Positions 52,446-62,100 of a DNA stretch of 64,000 nt are shown piece by piece (positions within the stretch are counted from its first letter, which is position 1; each line of letters begins with the position of its first letter). Position numbers and translations under genes: made by a program. The stretch comes from Variovorax sp. CF079 (GTDB lineage Bacteria; Pseudomonadota; Gammaproteobacteria; Burkholderiales; Burkholderiaceae_C): contig NZ_FMZU01000008.1 in the NCBI RefSeq assembly GCF_900101545.1, forward strand, positions 124,001-188,000, read 5' to 3'. The notes under the pieces are model-generated. The model was not told where the DNA came from. It saw nothing but the letters and a program-made list of their open reading frames with translations, and did no database searches.

Positions 52446-52994
52446 CTACTCCGGCTTGCGCGAACGCAACGCGCCGAGCACTGCGAAGGGATTCGGACGC
52501 GCGGCCTCGGCCGCCTCGAAATCGGGATCCGCAGCCGACAGCCGCACCGGCTCGGGACAACGTTCGTGCCGCGGTGTGACCGGGATTTCCATGAGGAGTT
52601 CATCCTCGATCAAGGCATGGAGGTCGAAATCGCGGCTCGCGACCAGAACGTCCTCCTCGGAATCCTCGTCTTCGGCCGCTGCAATGGCTTCGTCTGCCGC
52701 GAAACGAAACCAGCGATCGACTTTCAGTTCGACTTCGACCGGGGTGAGGCAGCGCTGGCAGACCAGGGCCACCGTGGTCTGCGCCTCCAGGTGCAGCCAG
52801 GGGACTGGCGCTCCATCGGGACCATCGCGGCGGGCGCCTTCGGCCTGCCAGCGCACGCTCGCGTCGGTGGCCGGGGCGGCCACTTCAGCGCTCAAGCGCT
52901 GATAAGTCTGAAGGGGCTCGTTTCCCGAAACGGTAGCGGCCGCCTCGGCAAAGCCGTTCACGTCGAGCCGGCCTGGGGCAAATTCTCTGGTCAT
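52446..52994 (-). CDS. yceD: YceD-family (DUF177) protein
   Basis: 182-residue protein of the DUF177/YceD family, almost always encoded just upstream of rpmF. The core is VALVCQRCLTPVEVELKVDRWFRF (two stretches near 92-115), with a CxxC pair, and the acidic EDEDSEEDVLVASRDFDLHALIEDELL region. Plant and bacterial relatives have been tied to 23S rRNA accumulation. The start MTREFAPGRLD is chosen by family length. It diverges from maf across 38 bp. Confidence 0.9.
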   Translation of the reverse strand: MTREFAPGRLDVNGFAEAAATVSGNEPLQTYQRLSAEVAAPATDASVRWQAEGARRDGPDGAPVPWLHLEAQTTVALVCQRCLTPVEVELKVDRWFRFAADEAIAAAEDEDSEEDVLVASRDFDLHALIEDELLMEIPVTPRHERCPEPVRLSAADPDFEAAEAARPNPFAVLGALRSRKPE

Positions 52995-53032
52995 CGGCAC
53001 CAGTCTAAACCGCTCGCGCACAATCGTGGCCC

Positions 53033-53614
53033 ATGCAACGCACTGTGATTCTTGCCTCCACCTCGCGCTATCGCCGCGAGCTTCTTGCACGCCTGCACCT
53101 GGCCTTCGATGTCCAAGCACCCGACGTCGACGAAACACCGATGGCAGGCGAGGCGCCGCGCGCGTTGGCGGAACGGCTGGCGCTCGAAAAAGCGATGTCG
53201 GTGGCCCGCCAATTCCCTGAAGCCGTGGTGATCGGCTCCGATCAGGTGGCCGACCTGGCTGGCGAGCCATTGGGCAAGCCCGGAGATCACGCCCGCGCCA
53301 GGGCCCAATTGCGGCGCATGCGCGGCCGGACGCTGATATTCCAGACGGCCGTCGCCGTGGTGTGCCAGGCGACGAGCTTCGTGCAGCGCGATCTGGCGCC
53401 CGTGCGCGTCGTGTTTCGTGAGCTCAGCGATGCGGCGATCGATACCTATCTGCGCGCGGAACAGCCCTACGACTGCGCGGGAAGCGCAAAGAGCGAGGGC
53501 CTTGGCATTGCTCTGCTCGAAGCCATCGACAGCGACGATCCGACGGCCCTGGTGGGCCTGCCGCTGATTCGTACAGCCAACATGCTGCGCGCCGCCGGCG
53601 TCGACCTCTTGTGA
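53033..53614 (+). CDS. Maf-family nucleotide pyrophosphatase (YceF type)
   Basis: House-cleaning enzyme that hydrolyses non-canonical nucleoside triphosphates; the YceF subtype prefers 7-methyl-GTP. It has 193 residues. ILASTSRYRRELLARL (6-21), VIGSDQVADL near 65, and YDCAGSAKSEGLGIAL near 145 are the Maf motifs. Its stop overlaps the GTG start of the next gene (GTGA). Confidence 0.94.
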   Translation: MQRTVILASTSRYRRELLARLHLAFDVQAPDVDETPMAGEAPRALAERLALEKAMSVARQFPEAVVIGSDQVADLAGEPLGKPGDHARARAQLRRMRGRTLIFQTAVAVVCQATSFVQRDLAPVRVVFRELSDAAIDTYLRAEQPYDCAGSAKSEGLGIALLEAIDSDDPTALVGLPLIRTANMLRAAGVDLL

Positions 53615-54369
53615 GCAAAGGCAAGCTCTATCTGGTGCCTGCACCGCTGGATTTCGGCTGTGAGGCTGAGGTGCCGCTGCAGGACGTGCTTCCGCTCGGC
53701 ACGCTGCAGATCGCGGCTGGGATCACGCACTGGATCTGCGAGAACGCGAAATCGGCCCGCGCCTATCTCAAGCGCATCGACGCGGTGGCGCCGCTTGCTG
53801 CGCCGCTGCAGGCCCAGCAGATCCAGGAACTGCCGCGCGAGGTTCACAAGAAGGGAGACCACGCCGGCCAGTTCGATGCCCGACCACTCCTTTCCGCCGC
53901 GCTCGAAGGCAAGAACATTGGCCTGCTTAGCGAGGCCGGCATGCCTGCCGTCGCCGACCCGGGATCCTCCGTGGCACGGGCCGCGCACGAACTGGGCATC
54001 ACCGTGGTGCCGCTTACCGGCCCGGTGTCGCTGCTGCTCGCACTTGCGGCGAGTGGTCTCAATGGCCAGAACTTCGCTTTCGTCGGCTACCTGCCGCAGG
54101 ACGCCGAGGCACGCGCGCAACGCATCCGCGAGCTCGAGGCACTCGCACTGAGGACCGGCCAGACGCAGCTTTTCATCGAAACGCCCTACCGCAATACAGC
54201 CCTGCTGCAGGCGCTCGTGCAGACGCTGCAGCACAACACGCGGCTCGCGGTGGCGCGCGGACTCACGCTCGCGGCCGCGAACGTGCGCAGCGATACGGTG
54301 AAGAGCTGGCGCGCCAAACCATTGCCGGCCGACGAGCGCACGCCCGCGGTGTTCGCGATCGGGCGCTGA
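53611..54369 (+). CDS. SAM-dependent methyltransferase, RsmI-like (tetrapyrrole methylase fold)
   Basis: 252 residues with the tetrapyrrole methylase fold: KLYLVPAPLDFG at the start, IGLLSEAGMPAVADPGSSVARAAHE near 110 (two stretches), and VVPLTGPVSLLLALAASGLNGQNFAFVGYLP near 131. It resembles RsmI, which methylates C1402 of 16S rRNA, but differs at the N-terminus and lacks the RsmI C-terminal extension, so a paralog with another target is possible. It starts at GTG 53611, overlapping the maf stop. Confidence 0.85.
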   Translation: MSKGKLYLVPAPLDFGCEAEVPLQDVLPLGTLQIAAGITHWICENAKSARAYLKRIDAVAPLAAPLQAQQIQELPREVHKKGDHAGQFDARPLLSAALEGKNIGLLSEAGMPAVADPGSSVARAAHELGITVVPLTGPVSLLLALAASGLNGQNFAFVGYLPQDAEARAQRIRELEALALRTGQTQLFIETPYRNTALLQALVQTLQHNTRLAVARGLTLAAANVRSDTVKSWRAKPLPADERTPAVFAIGR

Positions 54370-54395
54370 TCTTGTCGGGCCCTCCCTCCGCCCGC

Positions 54396-55514
54396 ATGCG
54401 CTGGGCTTCGCGCGCGCAATTCTTCGGCTCGGGTTTCATCTTCGCGACCTGGGGTGTTCATATCCCGACTGTGAAGATCCACTACGGCGTCGATGAAGCG
54501 GCGCTCGGCCTGGCCATGCTCGCCGCCGGCGTCGGCGCCTTGCTGGGCCTCACACAGGCGAGCCGCTGGATCGGCCGCCATGGCGCCCGCGGCACCGCCG
54601 GCCTGTGCGGCGCGATCTATGCGCTGCTGCTGGCCGGCTTGCTGGTGATGCCCAGCTATGGCGCGCTGCTGGGCTTGCTCGCCGTGTTCGGCATCCTCAC
54701 CGGCGTCTTCGACGTGGCGATCAATACCGAGGCCGCGCAGCTCGAGCTGCGAGACGGCCATCCGCTGATGAGCGGCATGCACGGCATGTTCAGCCTGGGC
54801 GGCATGGCGGGTGCCGTGACCGGCGGCGCAGCGCTCGCCGCTGGGATGGCGCCTCAATCGCACTTGACGCTCGTCGCCGCGGCAATGGCGCTATCGATCG
54901 CCCTCTCCTGCAGATGGATGTTGCCGAAGGAGGCGACCACGTTCACCAGCACGGGCGACGGCTTTCGCCTGCCGCGCGGCGCGCTGGCCATCCTCGGCGT
55001 GCTAGCCGCGCTGGGGCTGATTGCCGAGGGCGCGATCTACGACTGGAGCGTGCTCTATCTGAAGCAGGAACTGGGCAGCCCCCAGCAGCAAGCCGCGCTG
55101 GCCTACGCCAGCTTTTCGGCGGCGATGGCCGCCACGCGCTTCGCCGGCGACGCGATGCGGGCGCGTTTCTCGCCGGCGCTGCTGCTGCGCGGCAGCGCCT
55201 GGCTGGCGGCCGCCTCCATGACGCTGGTCCTGCTGGCCGACGCACCCTGGCTGGCCTTGATCGGATTTGCAGGCGTGGGCATCGGTTTCGCCAACGTGGT
55301 GCCGATCCTCTTCGCCGCGTCAGCGCGCGTCCCGGGCGTCGAGCCGGCACGTGGCATCGCCGCGGTATCGGCAGCGGCCTACCTGGGCTTCATGGCCGGA
55401 CCGCCGGTAATCGGCTTTCTGGCCCAACTCAGCTCGTTGACTGCTGCGCTCTATGTCGTGGTGGCCTTTGCCGCAGCGCTCGCGGCATCGGCGCGCTACG
55501 CGAATCCGGCCTGA
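54396..55514 (+). CDS. Major facilitator superfamily transporter (YbjJ-like)
   Basis: 372 residues with about 12 membrane helices. RAQFFGSGFIFATWGVHIP and DVAINTEAAQLELRDGHPLMSGMHGMFSLGG are features I associate with the YbjJ-type MFS group, whose substrates are unknown. No charged motif points to a specific substrate. ATG at 54396 is used; an upstream TTG at 54372 adds eight residues. Neither has a good ribosome site. It follows the RsmI-like gene by 26 bp and converges with sppA. Confidence 0.85.
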   Translation: MRWASRAQFFGSGFIFATWGVHIPTVKIHYGVDEAALGLAMLAAGVGALLGLTQASRWIGRHGARGTAGLCGAIYALLLAGLLVMPSYGALLGLLAVFGILTGVFDVAINTEAAQLELRDGHPLMSGMHGMFSLGGMAGAVTGGAALAAGMAPQSHLTLVAAAMALSIALSCRWMLPKEATTFTSTGDGFRLPRGALAILGVLAALGLIAEGAIYDWSVLYLKQELGSPQQQAALAYASFSAAMAATRFAGDAMRARFSPALLLRGSAWLAAASMTLVLLADAPWLALIGFAGVGIGFANVVPILFAASARVPGVEPARGIAAVSAAAYLGFMAGPPVIGFLAQLSSLTAALYVVVAFAAALAASARYANPA

Positions 55515-55515
55515 T

Positions 55516-56538
55516 TCAGCGCAGCGCCGGCGCGGTTCGCAGCGCCCGAACCGAAGCGTCGCCGAGGGCAGCGCCGAATTTCTTGGCGAGCTTCTCGGCC
55601 ACGTTCTCCCGGCGCGTGTAGTCGATCACTTCCTCGGCCTTGATCACTTCGCGCGCAACGAAATCGACGTTGCCGAGCTGATCGGCCAAGCCGAGCTCCA
55701 CGGCCTGCTGGCCGCTCCAGAACAGGCCGCTGAACAGGCCGGGCGTATCGACCTTCAACCGGTCGCCGCGGCCCTTCTTGACCACATCGATGAACTGCGC
55801 GTGGATCTGCTCGAGCATCTTCTGCGCGTGCACCCGCTGCGCATCGCTCATCGGGCTGAACGGATCCAGGAAGCCCTTGTTTTCGCCGGCCGTCAAGAGC
55901 CTGCGCTCCACGCCGACCTTGTCCATGAGGCCGGTGAATCCGAAACCGTCCATCAGCACGCCGATGCTTCCGACGATGCTTGCCTTGTCGACGAAGACCT
56001 TGTCGGTCGCCGCCGCGATGTAGTACGCCGCCGACGCGCAGGTCTCCTCGACCACCGCGTAGACCGGCTTTTTGTGCTTGGCCCGCAGGCGCTTGATCTC
56101 GTCGTTGATGATGCCGGCCTGCACGGGGCTTCCGCCCGGCGAATTGATCAGCAGAACGACACCCTTGGCGCCGTCGTCCTCGAAGGCGCTCTTCATCGCC
56201 GCGATCACGAACTCCGCACTCGCGTCGCCGCCATTGGCGATTTCGCCCTTGATTTCGACTACCGCCGTGTGGGCCGTGGTCTTGGCAGTCGTCGGCGTGC
56301 CGCGGGACATGGCCAGCCACACCAGAAAAATGAAGAAGACGAGCCAGCTCAGACGAATGAAGGTCTTCCAACGACGCGTGGCCCTTTGTTCGCGCAGCGA
56401 GGCGAAGGCCAGTTTTTCGAGTGTGGCGCGCTCCCAGTCGGGTTGCTGCGTCGGATCGTTCTTCGACATGCTTCGGGGAGGCGCGGCGCGCTCGAAAGGC
56501 TCGAAACCCTCAGGTTCCGTGCGGTTGGAATCGGTCAT
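55516..56538 (-). CDS. sppA: S49-family signal peptide peptidase (SppA-like)
   Basis: Membrane-anchored protease that degrades cleaved signal peptides. It has 340 residues: a cytosolic N-terminus of about 58 residues, one membrane helix (about 60-78, FIRLSWLVFFIFLVWLA), then the S49 domain. The catalytic dyad is Ser169 (EETCASAAYYIAA) and Lys221 (TAGENKGFLD), 52 residues apart as in Bacillus SppA; INSPGGSPVQAG is conserved near 131. This is the single-domain, short form, not the E. coli 67-kDa type. The Rieske gene ends 1 bp upstream. Confidence 0.93.
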   Translation of the reverse strand: MTDSNRTEPEGFEPFERAAPPRSMSKNDPTQQPDWERATLEKLAFASLREQRATRRWKTFIRLSWLVFFIFLVWLAMSRGTPTTAKTTAHTAVVEIKGEIANGGDASAEFVIAAMKSAFEDDGAKGVVLLINSPGGSPVQAGIINDEIKRLRAKHKKPVYAVVEETCASAAYYIAAATDKVFVDKASIVGSIGVLMDGFGFTGLMDKVGVERRLLTAGENKGFLDPFSPMSDAQRVHAQKMLEQIHAQFIDVVKKGRGDRLKVDTPGLFSGLFWSGQQAVELGLADQLGNVDFVAREVIKAEEVIDYTRRENVAEKLAKKFGAALGDASVRALRTAPALR

Positions 56539-56539
56539 T

Positions 56540-56905
56540 TCAGAAAACCAGAGGTTGGAGGTTCCAGGCAGTATGCCAGTGCACCACTCCGTCCCGTTCG
56601 CTCAAGGCGATCTTCACCAGGCCGCCGCGACAAGGACCGCCGGCGCACTCGCCGGTGTCCGGCTTGTAGACGGCGCCGTGCGTCGCGCACAGCAGCCATT
56701 GACCGCTGTCGTCGAAGAAGCGATCCGGTTGGAAATCCAGCTCCATCGCGACGTGGCTGCAGCGGTTGAGGTACGCGTGCGGCTGGCCTTCGTAGCGAAT
56801 GGCAAAGGCCCGGCATGTCTGGCCGCCGTGCACCACATCGAAGGCAACGGCGCGGCCGCCCTCGACCAGGTCGGCCGCATTGCACAGCGGGATGCATTCG
56901 CTCAT
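56540..56905 (-). CDS. Rieske [2Fe-2S] domain protein
   Basis: 121-residue soluble protein with one Rieske cluster: Cys49-x-His51 (NRCSHVAM) and Cys73-x-x-His76 (LLCATHGAVY). There is no membrane helix or catalytic oxygenase domain, so it resembles a stand-alone ferredoxin-like electron carrier or NirD-like protein. Partners are not encoded next to it. It lies between the HAD phosphatase and sppA in a tight minus-strand run starting at rluC. Confidence 0.92.
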   Translation of the reverse strand: MSECIPLCNAADLVEGGRAVAFDVVHGGQTCRAFAIRYEGQPHAYLNRCSHVAMELDFQPDRFFDDSGQWLLCATHGAVYKPDTGECAGGPCRGGLVKIALSERDGVVHWHTAWNLQPLVF

Positions 56906-56915
56906 GCGCGGATTT

Positions 56916-57584
56916 TCATGCGTTCTCGAGAAGCCATTGCGTCAGGCCGGACACCGAGTGCGCCACATGCAGCGGCTTCAGCACGTCGAAGCTGTCCGGC
57001 TCGTGCGCGCCATAGCTCACGCCCACGCTCGCGCAGCCGGCGTTGAGCGCGAGCTGGAGGTCATGCGTGGTGTCGCCGATCATCAGGGTGCGATCGGCCG
57101 GCGCGTCCAGCTCTTCCATCAATTCGAGCAGCATGCGCGGATGCGGCTTGCCAAAGGTTTCGTCGGCCGTTCGAGAGGCGTCGAAGCGGTCCCGCAGCGC
57201 GACGGTGGCGAGCGCCTCGTTCAACCCCCGCCGCGATTTGCCCGTGGCCACGGCCAGCTTGTGGCCGCGCGCGTGGAGCGCATCGAGCATCGGCAGGACG
57301 CCGTCGAAGAGCACCAGGTCGTCTTGATGCTGCAGGTAGTGATAGCGGTAGCGCGCGCCGAGCTCGGCGTACTTCTCCTTCGGTACATCGGGTGCGGCGC
57401 GGGCCAGCGCTTCGGCAAGGCCCAGGCCGATCACCCATGCGGCGTCGTTCTCGTTCGGCTTGGCGCCGCCGACGTCGACCACCGCGGCCTGGATGCAGCG
57501 CACGATGAGTCGCGTCGAGTCATAGAGCGTGCCATCCCAATCGAAAGCGATCAGGTCGAAACGGCGGGGACGAATGTCAGTCAT
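56916..57584 (-). CDS. HAD-family hydrolase (phosphoglycolate phosphatase-like)
   Basis: 222 residues. Motif I is FDWDGTLYDS with nucleophile Asp15 and Asp17, motif II is VATGKSRRGL near 113, motif III is FGKPHPRML near 144, and motif IV is MIGDTTHDLQLALNAG near 167. A helical cap lies between motifs I and II. This is the Gph/pyrophosphatase-like branch commonly next to rluC in proteobacteria; the substrate is uncertain. Its start overlaps the rluC stop region (ATGA). Confidence 0.92.
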   Translation of the reverse strand: MTDIRPRRFDLIAFDWDGTLYDSTRLIVRCIQAAVVDVGGAKPNENDAAWVIGLGLAEALARAAPDVPKEKYAELGARYRYHYLQHQDDLVLFDGVLPMLDALHARGHKLAVATGKSRRGLNEALATVALRDRFDASRTADETFGKPHPRMLLELMEELDAPADRTLMIGDTTHDLQLALNAGCASVGVSYGAHEPDSFDVLKPLHVAHSVSGLTQWLLENA

Positions 57585-58633
57585 GAGTGAGAGGCTGTCG
57601 AGGGGTGGGCAGCGAGCGCATCGAGCGCAGCCTGCGGCATCAGCGCATGCAGTTCCGGCGGCAAGTCAGCCTGCAGCGCCATGCGCTCTCCGCTCGCGGG
57701 GTGGGTGAACTGCAGTCGCCAGGCGTGCAGGAACATGCGTTTGAGTCCGAGCTTCTGCAATGCGCGATTGCGCTCGAAGTCGCCGTACTTGTCGTCGCCC
57801 GCGATCGCATGGCCGCCTGAGGCGAGGTGGACGCGAATCTGATGCGTGCGACCGGTCTTGATCGTAACGGCGAGCAGCGAAAAGGAAGCAGCGTCCGCCG
57901 GGAGGGCGACGCGAGCCAGGACTTTCACCAGCGTCACGGCGCGCATCGCGTCGGGATGGTCCTTGGCCACCACGCGCACGCGCCGCTCACCCGGCTCAGC
58001 CGAGCCGGCCTGACCCGGCAAAAGGTACTTGGCGAGCGGCGCATCGAGCACCTTCTTGTTCGCGGGCCAGCTGCCTTCGACCAGCGCCAGGTAGGTCTTG
58101 CCGGTCTCGCGCTCGCGAAACTGGTCTTGCAGCGCCGTCAGCGCGCTTCGCTTCTTGGCAACCAGCAGGATGCCCGAGGTCTCGCGGTCCAGCCGGTGCA
58201 CGAGCTCGAGAAAGCGCGCCGCAGGGCGCGCGGTGCGCAGCTGCTCGATCACGCCGAAGCTCACGCCGCTGCCGCCGTGAACCGCGACGCCGGCCGGCTT
58301 GTCGATCGCCAGCAAGGCATCGTCCTCATACAGCAAAGGGAATTCGCGCGCGGGTGCGGGCGGCAGGCCGCCCTCTGCCCCCCGTGCCGACACCCGTACC
58401 GGCGGCAGCCGCAACACGTCGCCTTCCGCCAGGCGGGTTTCGGCCTGCACGCGTCCTTTGTTGATGCGCACCTCGCCCGACCGGATGATCCGGTAAACAT
58501 GGGTTTTGGGCACCCCCTTGAGCTGCCGGAACAGGAAATTGTCGAGTCTTTGGCCCGCAGATTCCCCATCGACCGTCAGAAAGCGAACTTCTGCTGCCGC
58601 GGGGCTTGGCTTCGCACCTATAATGTTTTTCAC
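57581..58633 (-). CDS. rluC: 23S rRNA pseudouridine(955/2504/2580) synthase
   Basis: Makes three pseudouridines in 23S rRNA. It has 350 residues: an N-terminal S4 RNA-binding domain (about 26-85, GQRLDNFLFRQLKGVPKTHV) and a catalytic domain with Asp149 in VHRLDRETSGILLVAKKR. KTGRTHQIRVHLAS and AGDDKYGD are further motifs. It diverges from rne, its neighbour in many proteobacteria. Confidence 0.95.
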   Translation of the reverse strand: MKNIIGAKPSPAAAEVRFLTVDGESAGQRLDNFLFRQLKGVPKTHVYRIIRSGEVRINKGRVQAETRLAEGDVLRLPPVRVSARGAEGGLPPAPAREFPLLYEDDALLAIDKPAGVAVHGGSGVSFGVIEQLRTARPAARFLELVHRLDRETSGILLVAKKRSALTALQDQFRERETGKTYLALVEGSWPANKKVLDAPLAKYLLPGQAGSAEPGERRVRVVAKDHPDAMRAVTLVKVLARVALPADAASFSLLAVTIKTGRTHQIRVHLASGGHAIAGDDKYGDFERNRALQKLGLKRMFLHAWRLQFTHPASGERMALQADLPPELHALMPQAALDALAAHPSTASHS

Positions 58634-59173
58634 CAGCGCGGTCTTGTAAGTGCTTGATTAATCAGAAGTTTAGAGCACTGCCGGAGGCGCTGTGAGGTCG
58701 ATGCCGCTTAGGCGTTGAGCCCGCAAGCCACGCGCCAACGCGCAAGGCGGCGGGCGCTACATCAAAGTCAAGCCGACGCCCACGAAACACCGATACGGAA
58801 TACCCAGCCGGCAGACCAAAAGCTGCCGGCGGATCGAAGCGAGTACCTTGTGTTGATACTGCTGATTCAACTTTGCCTGCGCTGGCTGATGCCAGCGGCC
58901 TCGGGCATCGAATCGTCGGCAGAGCGCGCCACCATTGCGCCAATTGCTATAGAAAATATAGCGCGTCAACACCATATCGGGCTCGCGCCCATCCATGCGC
59001 CCCCACCCCGGCTGTCATTGAGCTGACGCTCGATACGGTTGCTCGCGTCCGCGCGGCAACCAGCAGCAGCCGGGGCACAGCGGCAATTCCTTCGTTTCGC
59101 GACGCGTCGTCCGTGCATCGTTAGGTCCGTCATGGACCGGTTAGAACGATAGAACAGACAAAGGAAACGCATC
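58634..59173. other. 540-bp rluC-rne divergent gap, probable rne leader
   Basis: No credible gene is seen; small frames on both strands lack ribosome sites. A possible rne promoter is TTGCGC (58935-58940), 16 bp, TATAGC (58957-58962), with GCTATA-GAAAA-TATAGC (58946-58962) as a perfect inverted repeat over it. This would leave a leader of about 200 nt before rne. The rne ribosome site is AAAGGAA at 59159-59165. Confidence 0.4.
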
Positions 59174-62100
59174 ATGAAGCGGATGCTGATCAACGCCACG
59201 CAGGCAGAAGAACGCCGCCTGGCCATCGTCGACGGGCAAAAGCTCCTCGACTACGAAATCGAAATCGAAGGGCGCGAGCAGCGCAAGGGCAACATCTACA
59301 AGGCCGTTGTGACGCGCGTCGAGCCGTCGCTGGAGGCCTGCTTCGTCGACTACGGCGAAGACCGCCACGGCTTCCTGCCGTTCAAGGAAATCTCCAAGCA
59401 GTATTTCGCCGAAGGCGTCTCGGCCAGCCAGGCCCGGATCCAGGACGCGATCCGCGAAGGCCAGGAACTGGTGGTCCAGGTCGAGAAGGAAGAGCGCGGC
59501 AACAAGGGCGCGGCCCTGACCACCTTCATCTCGCTGGCCGGCCGCTACGTCGTGCTGATGCCCAACAACCCGCGCGGCGGCGGCGTCAGCCGGCGCATCG
59601 AGGGAGACGACCGCGCCGAGCTCAAGGAGGCGATGGACCAGCTCGAGTACCCCAAGGGCATGAGCATCATCGCGCGCACCGCCGGCATCGGCCGCTCCGC
59701 GCCCGAACTGCAGTGGGACCTGAACTACCTGCTCAAGCTGTGGGCCGCCATCGACGGCGCCGCCAAGGGCGGCAAGGGCGCTTTCCTGATCTACCAGGAG
59801 TCCTCGCTGGTGATCCGCGCGATCCGCGATTACTTCAATCACGACATCGGCGACATCCTGATCGACACCGACGACATCTACGACCAGGCGCAGCAGTTCA
59901 TGGCCCACGTGATGCCGGAACACGCCGCGCGCGTGAAGCGCTACCGCGACGACGCCGCGTTGTTCAGCCGCTTCCAGATCGAGCATCAAATTGAATCGGC
60001 CTATGCGCGCACGGTGCAGTTGCCCAGCGGGGGCGCGATCGTGATCGACCACACCGAGGCGCTGGTCTCGGTCGACGTGAACTCGGCGCGTGCCATCAAG
60101 GGCGGCGACATCGAGGAAACGGCCACCCGCACCAACCTCGAAGCCGCCGACGAAGTGGCCCGCCAGATGCGCCTGCGCGACCTGGGCGGCCTGATCGTCA
60201 TCGACTTCATCGACATGGACGAGTCGAAGAACCGCCGCGAGGTCGAAAGCCGCCTGCGCGACGCACTGCGCCAGGACCGTGCACGCGTCCAGTTCGGCTC
60301 GATCAGCAAGTTCGGCCTGATGGAAATGAGCCGCCAGCGCCTGAAGCCGGCGCTCTCCGAAGGTTCGTCGATCCCCTGCCCCCGTTGCGGCGGCTCGGGC
60401 CACATCCGCGACACCGAATCGAGCGCGCTGCAGATCCTGCGCATCATTCAGGAAGAGTCCATGAAGGACAACACGGCCGCCGTGCACGTGCAGGTGCCGG
60501 TCGAAGTTGCATCCTTCCTGCTCAACGAGAAGCGCCCCGAGATCGCCAAGATCGAACTCAAGCAGCGCGTGACCGTGCTGATGGTGCCCAACAAGACGCT
60601 GGAAACACCCAACTACAAGCTGGAGCGCCTGAAGCACGACGACCCGCGCCTCGACCACATCGAAGCCAGCTACAAGATGGCCGACGAGATCGAGGACCCG
60701 ACCTCGGTCACGCGACGCTCGCAGGAGCCCACCAACAAGCAGACGCCGGTGATCAAGGGCGTGCTGCCCGATGCACCGGCACCGGCGGCAATGCCGAAGC
60801 CCGAAGCGGTGCGTCCGCCGGCAGTCGCCCCGGCGCCCGCGCCTGCTGCGGCCACCCCCGTCGCGCGCGCACCCGCCGAGTCGGGCCTGTTCGGCTGGAT
60901 CAAGAGCCTGTTCGGCGCCGCGCCGGTCCCGCCACCCGTCCCGCCCACGATTCCTGTGGAAGCGCCCAAGCCGCGCCGCGATGCTCGCGGCGGCCGCGAC
61001 GGCGAGGCACGCACCGCGCGCGATGGCGAGCAGCGCCGCGGCGGCCGCGGTGAAGGCCGCGGTGGACGCGACGGCGAACGCCGCGGCGGCCGCTCCGGCG
61101 AACGCCGCGAAGGCGAGCGCCGCGAAGGACGCGAAGTCCGCGGCGAGGCGCGCAACGACAGCCAGGTCCGCGAACCGCGCGAGCCCCGCGAAGCGCGTGC
61201 GCCGCGCGATGGTGAGCGCCGCGGCCGCGGCGAGCGTCGCGACAGCGACCAGCGCCAACTGCCGACCGAAGCAAGCGACGTCCAGCTCGACGCACAGGCG
61301 ATCGCACCGAATGCGTTCGCAGGCGACGAAGGTGCTCCCCCCGCGGAACGCGCACCGCGCGGACGCGGCGAACGTCGGGAACGCGGTGAGCGCAGTGCAG
61401 ACGCAGCGCGTGAACGCACGGGCGACGCCGCCCGCGCTGCGAACGCCGACAGCTCGCAACAACAGGACGGCGCTTCAGCCGATCGCGGTGCGCGCGGCGG
61501 CCGCGAGGAGCGCGCACCCCGCGGCGAGCGCAACGAGGGCCGCCGCGAGCGGCGCAATGAGGGTGCCCCGCGCCCCGTCGAAACGCCTTCCGCCGCAGAA
61601 GTTCAGTCGCTTGCGGCCGGCCCCACCGAGATGGGTAGCGCCGATGAAGCAGCAGCCAGCGGGGATTCCGCGCCGCGCCGTGACGGCGACGAGCGCCGGG
61701 GCCGCTCGCGCGATCGCTACGGCCGAGACCGCCGCGAGCGCAGCCCGCGCGAAGAGGGCGAAGCGATTGCGGCCGCATCTGCGCTCTCTCCAGCACCCGC
61801 CGGCGCCTACGACGGCATCGAGATCGATACGGCGCCGTCGGCGCCTCGCACCGAACGGCCCGCTGTCGCACCCTCCATGCCCATCGTGGTCGAGGCCAAG
61901 CCCGCGACTTCGCGCGCTCTGCCGAAGGTTCAGCCCTTCGAGCTGCCGCTGGACGAACTCGCCCAAGTGGCGGAAGGCTCCGGATTGCATTGGGTGAATT
62001 CGGATGCCGAACGTGTGGCGCAGGTTCGCGCGGCGATCGCGGCAGAACCCAAGCCCATCCATGTGCCCCGCGAGCGTCCGCCCGCCATCGTGATCGACGA

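Noticed and set aside
58662..59026. Small open frames on both strands in the rluC-rne gap
   Set aside because: No ribosome sites or protein-like composition; the region fits an rne leader better.
59141..61462. A 773-codon minus-strand frame opposite rne
   Set aside because: Low-complexity product explained by the repetitive rne tail; no ribosome site or domain.
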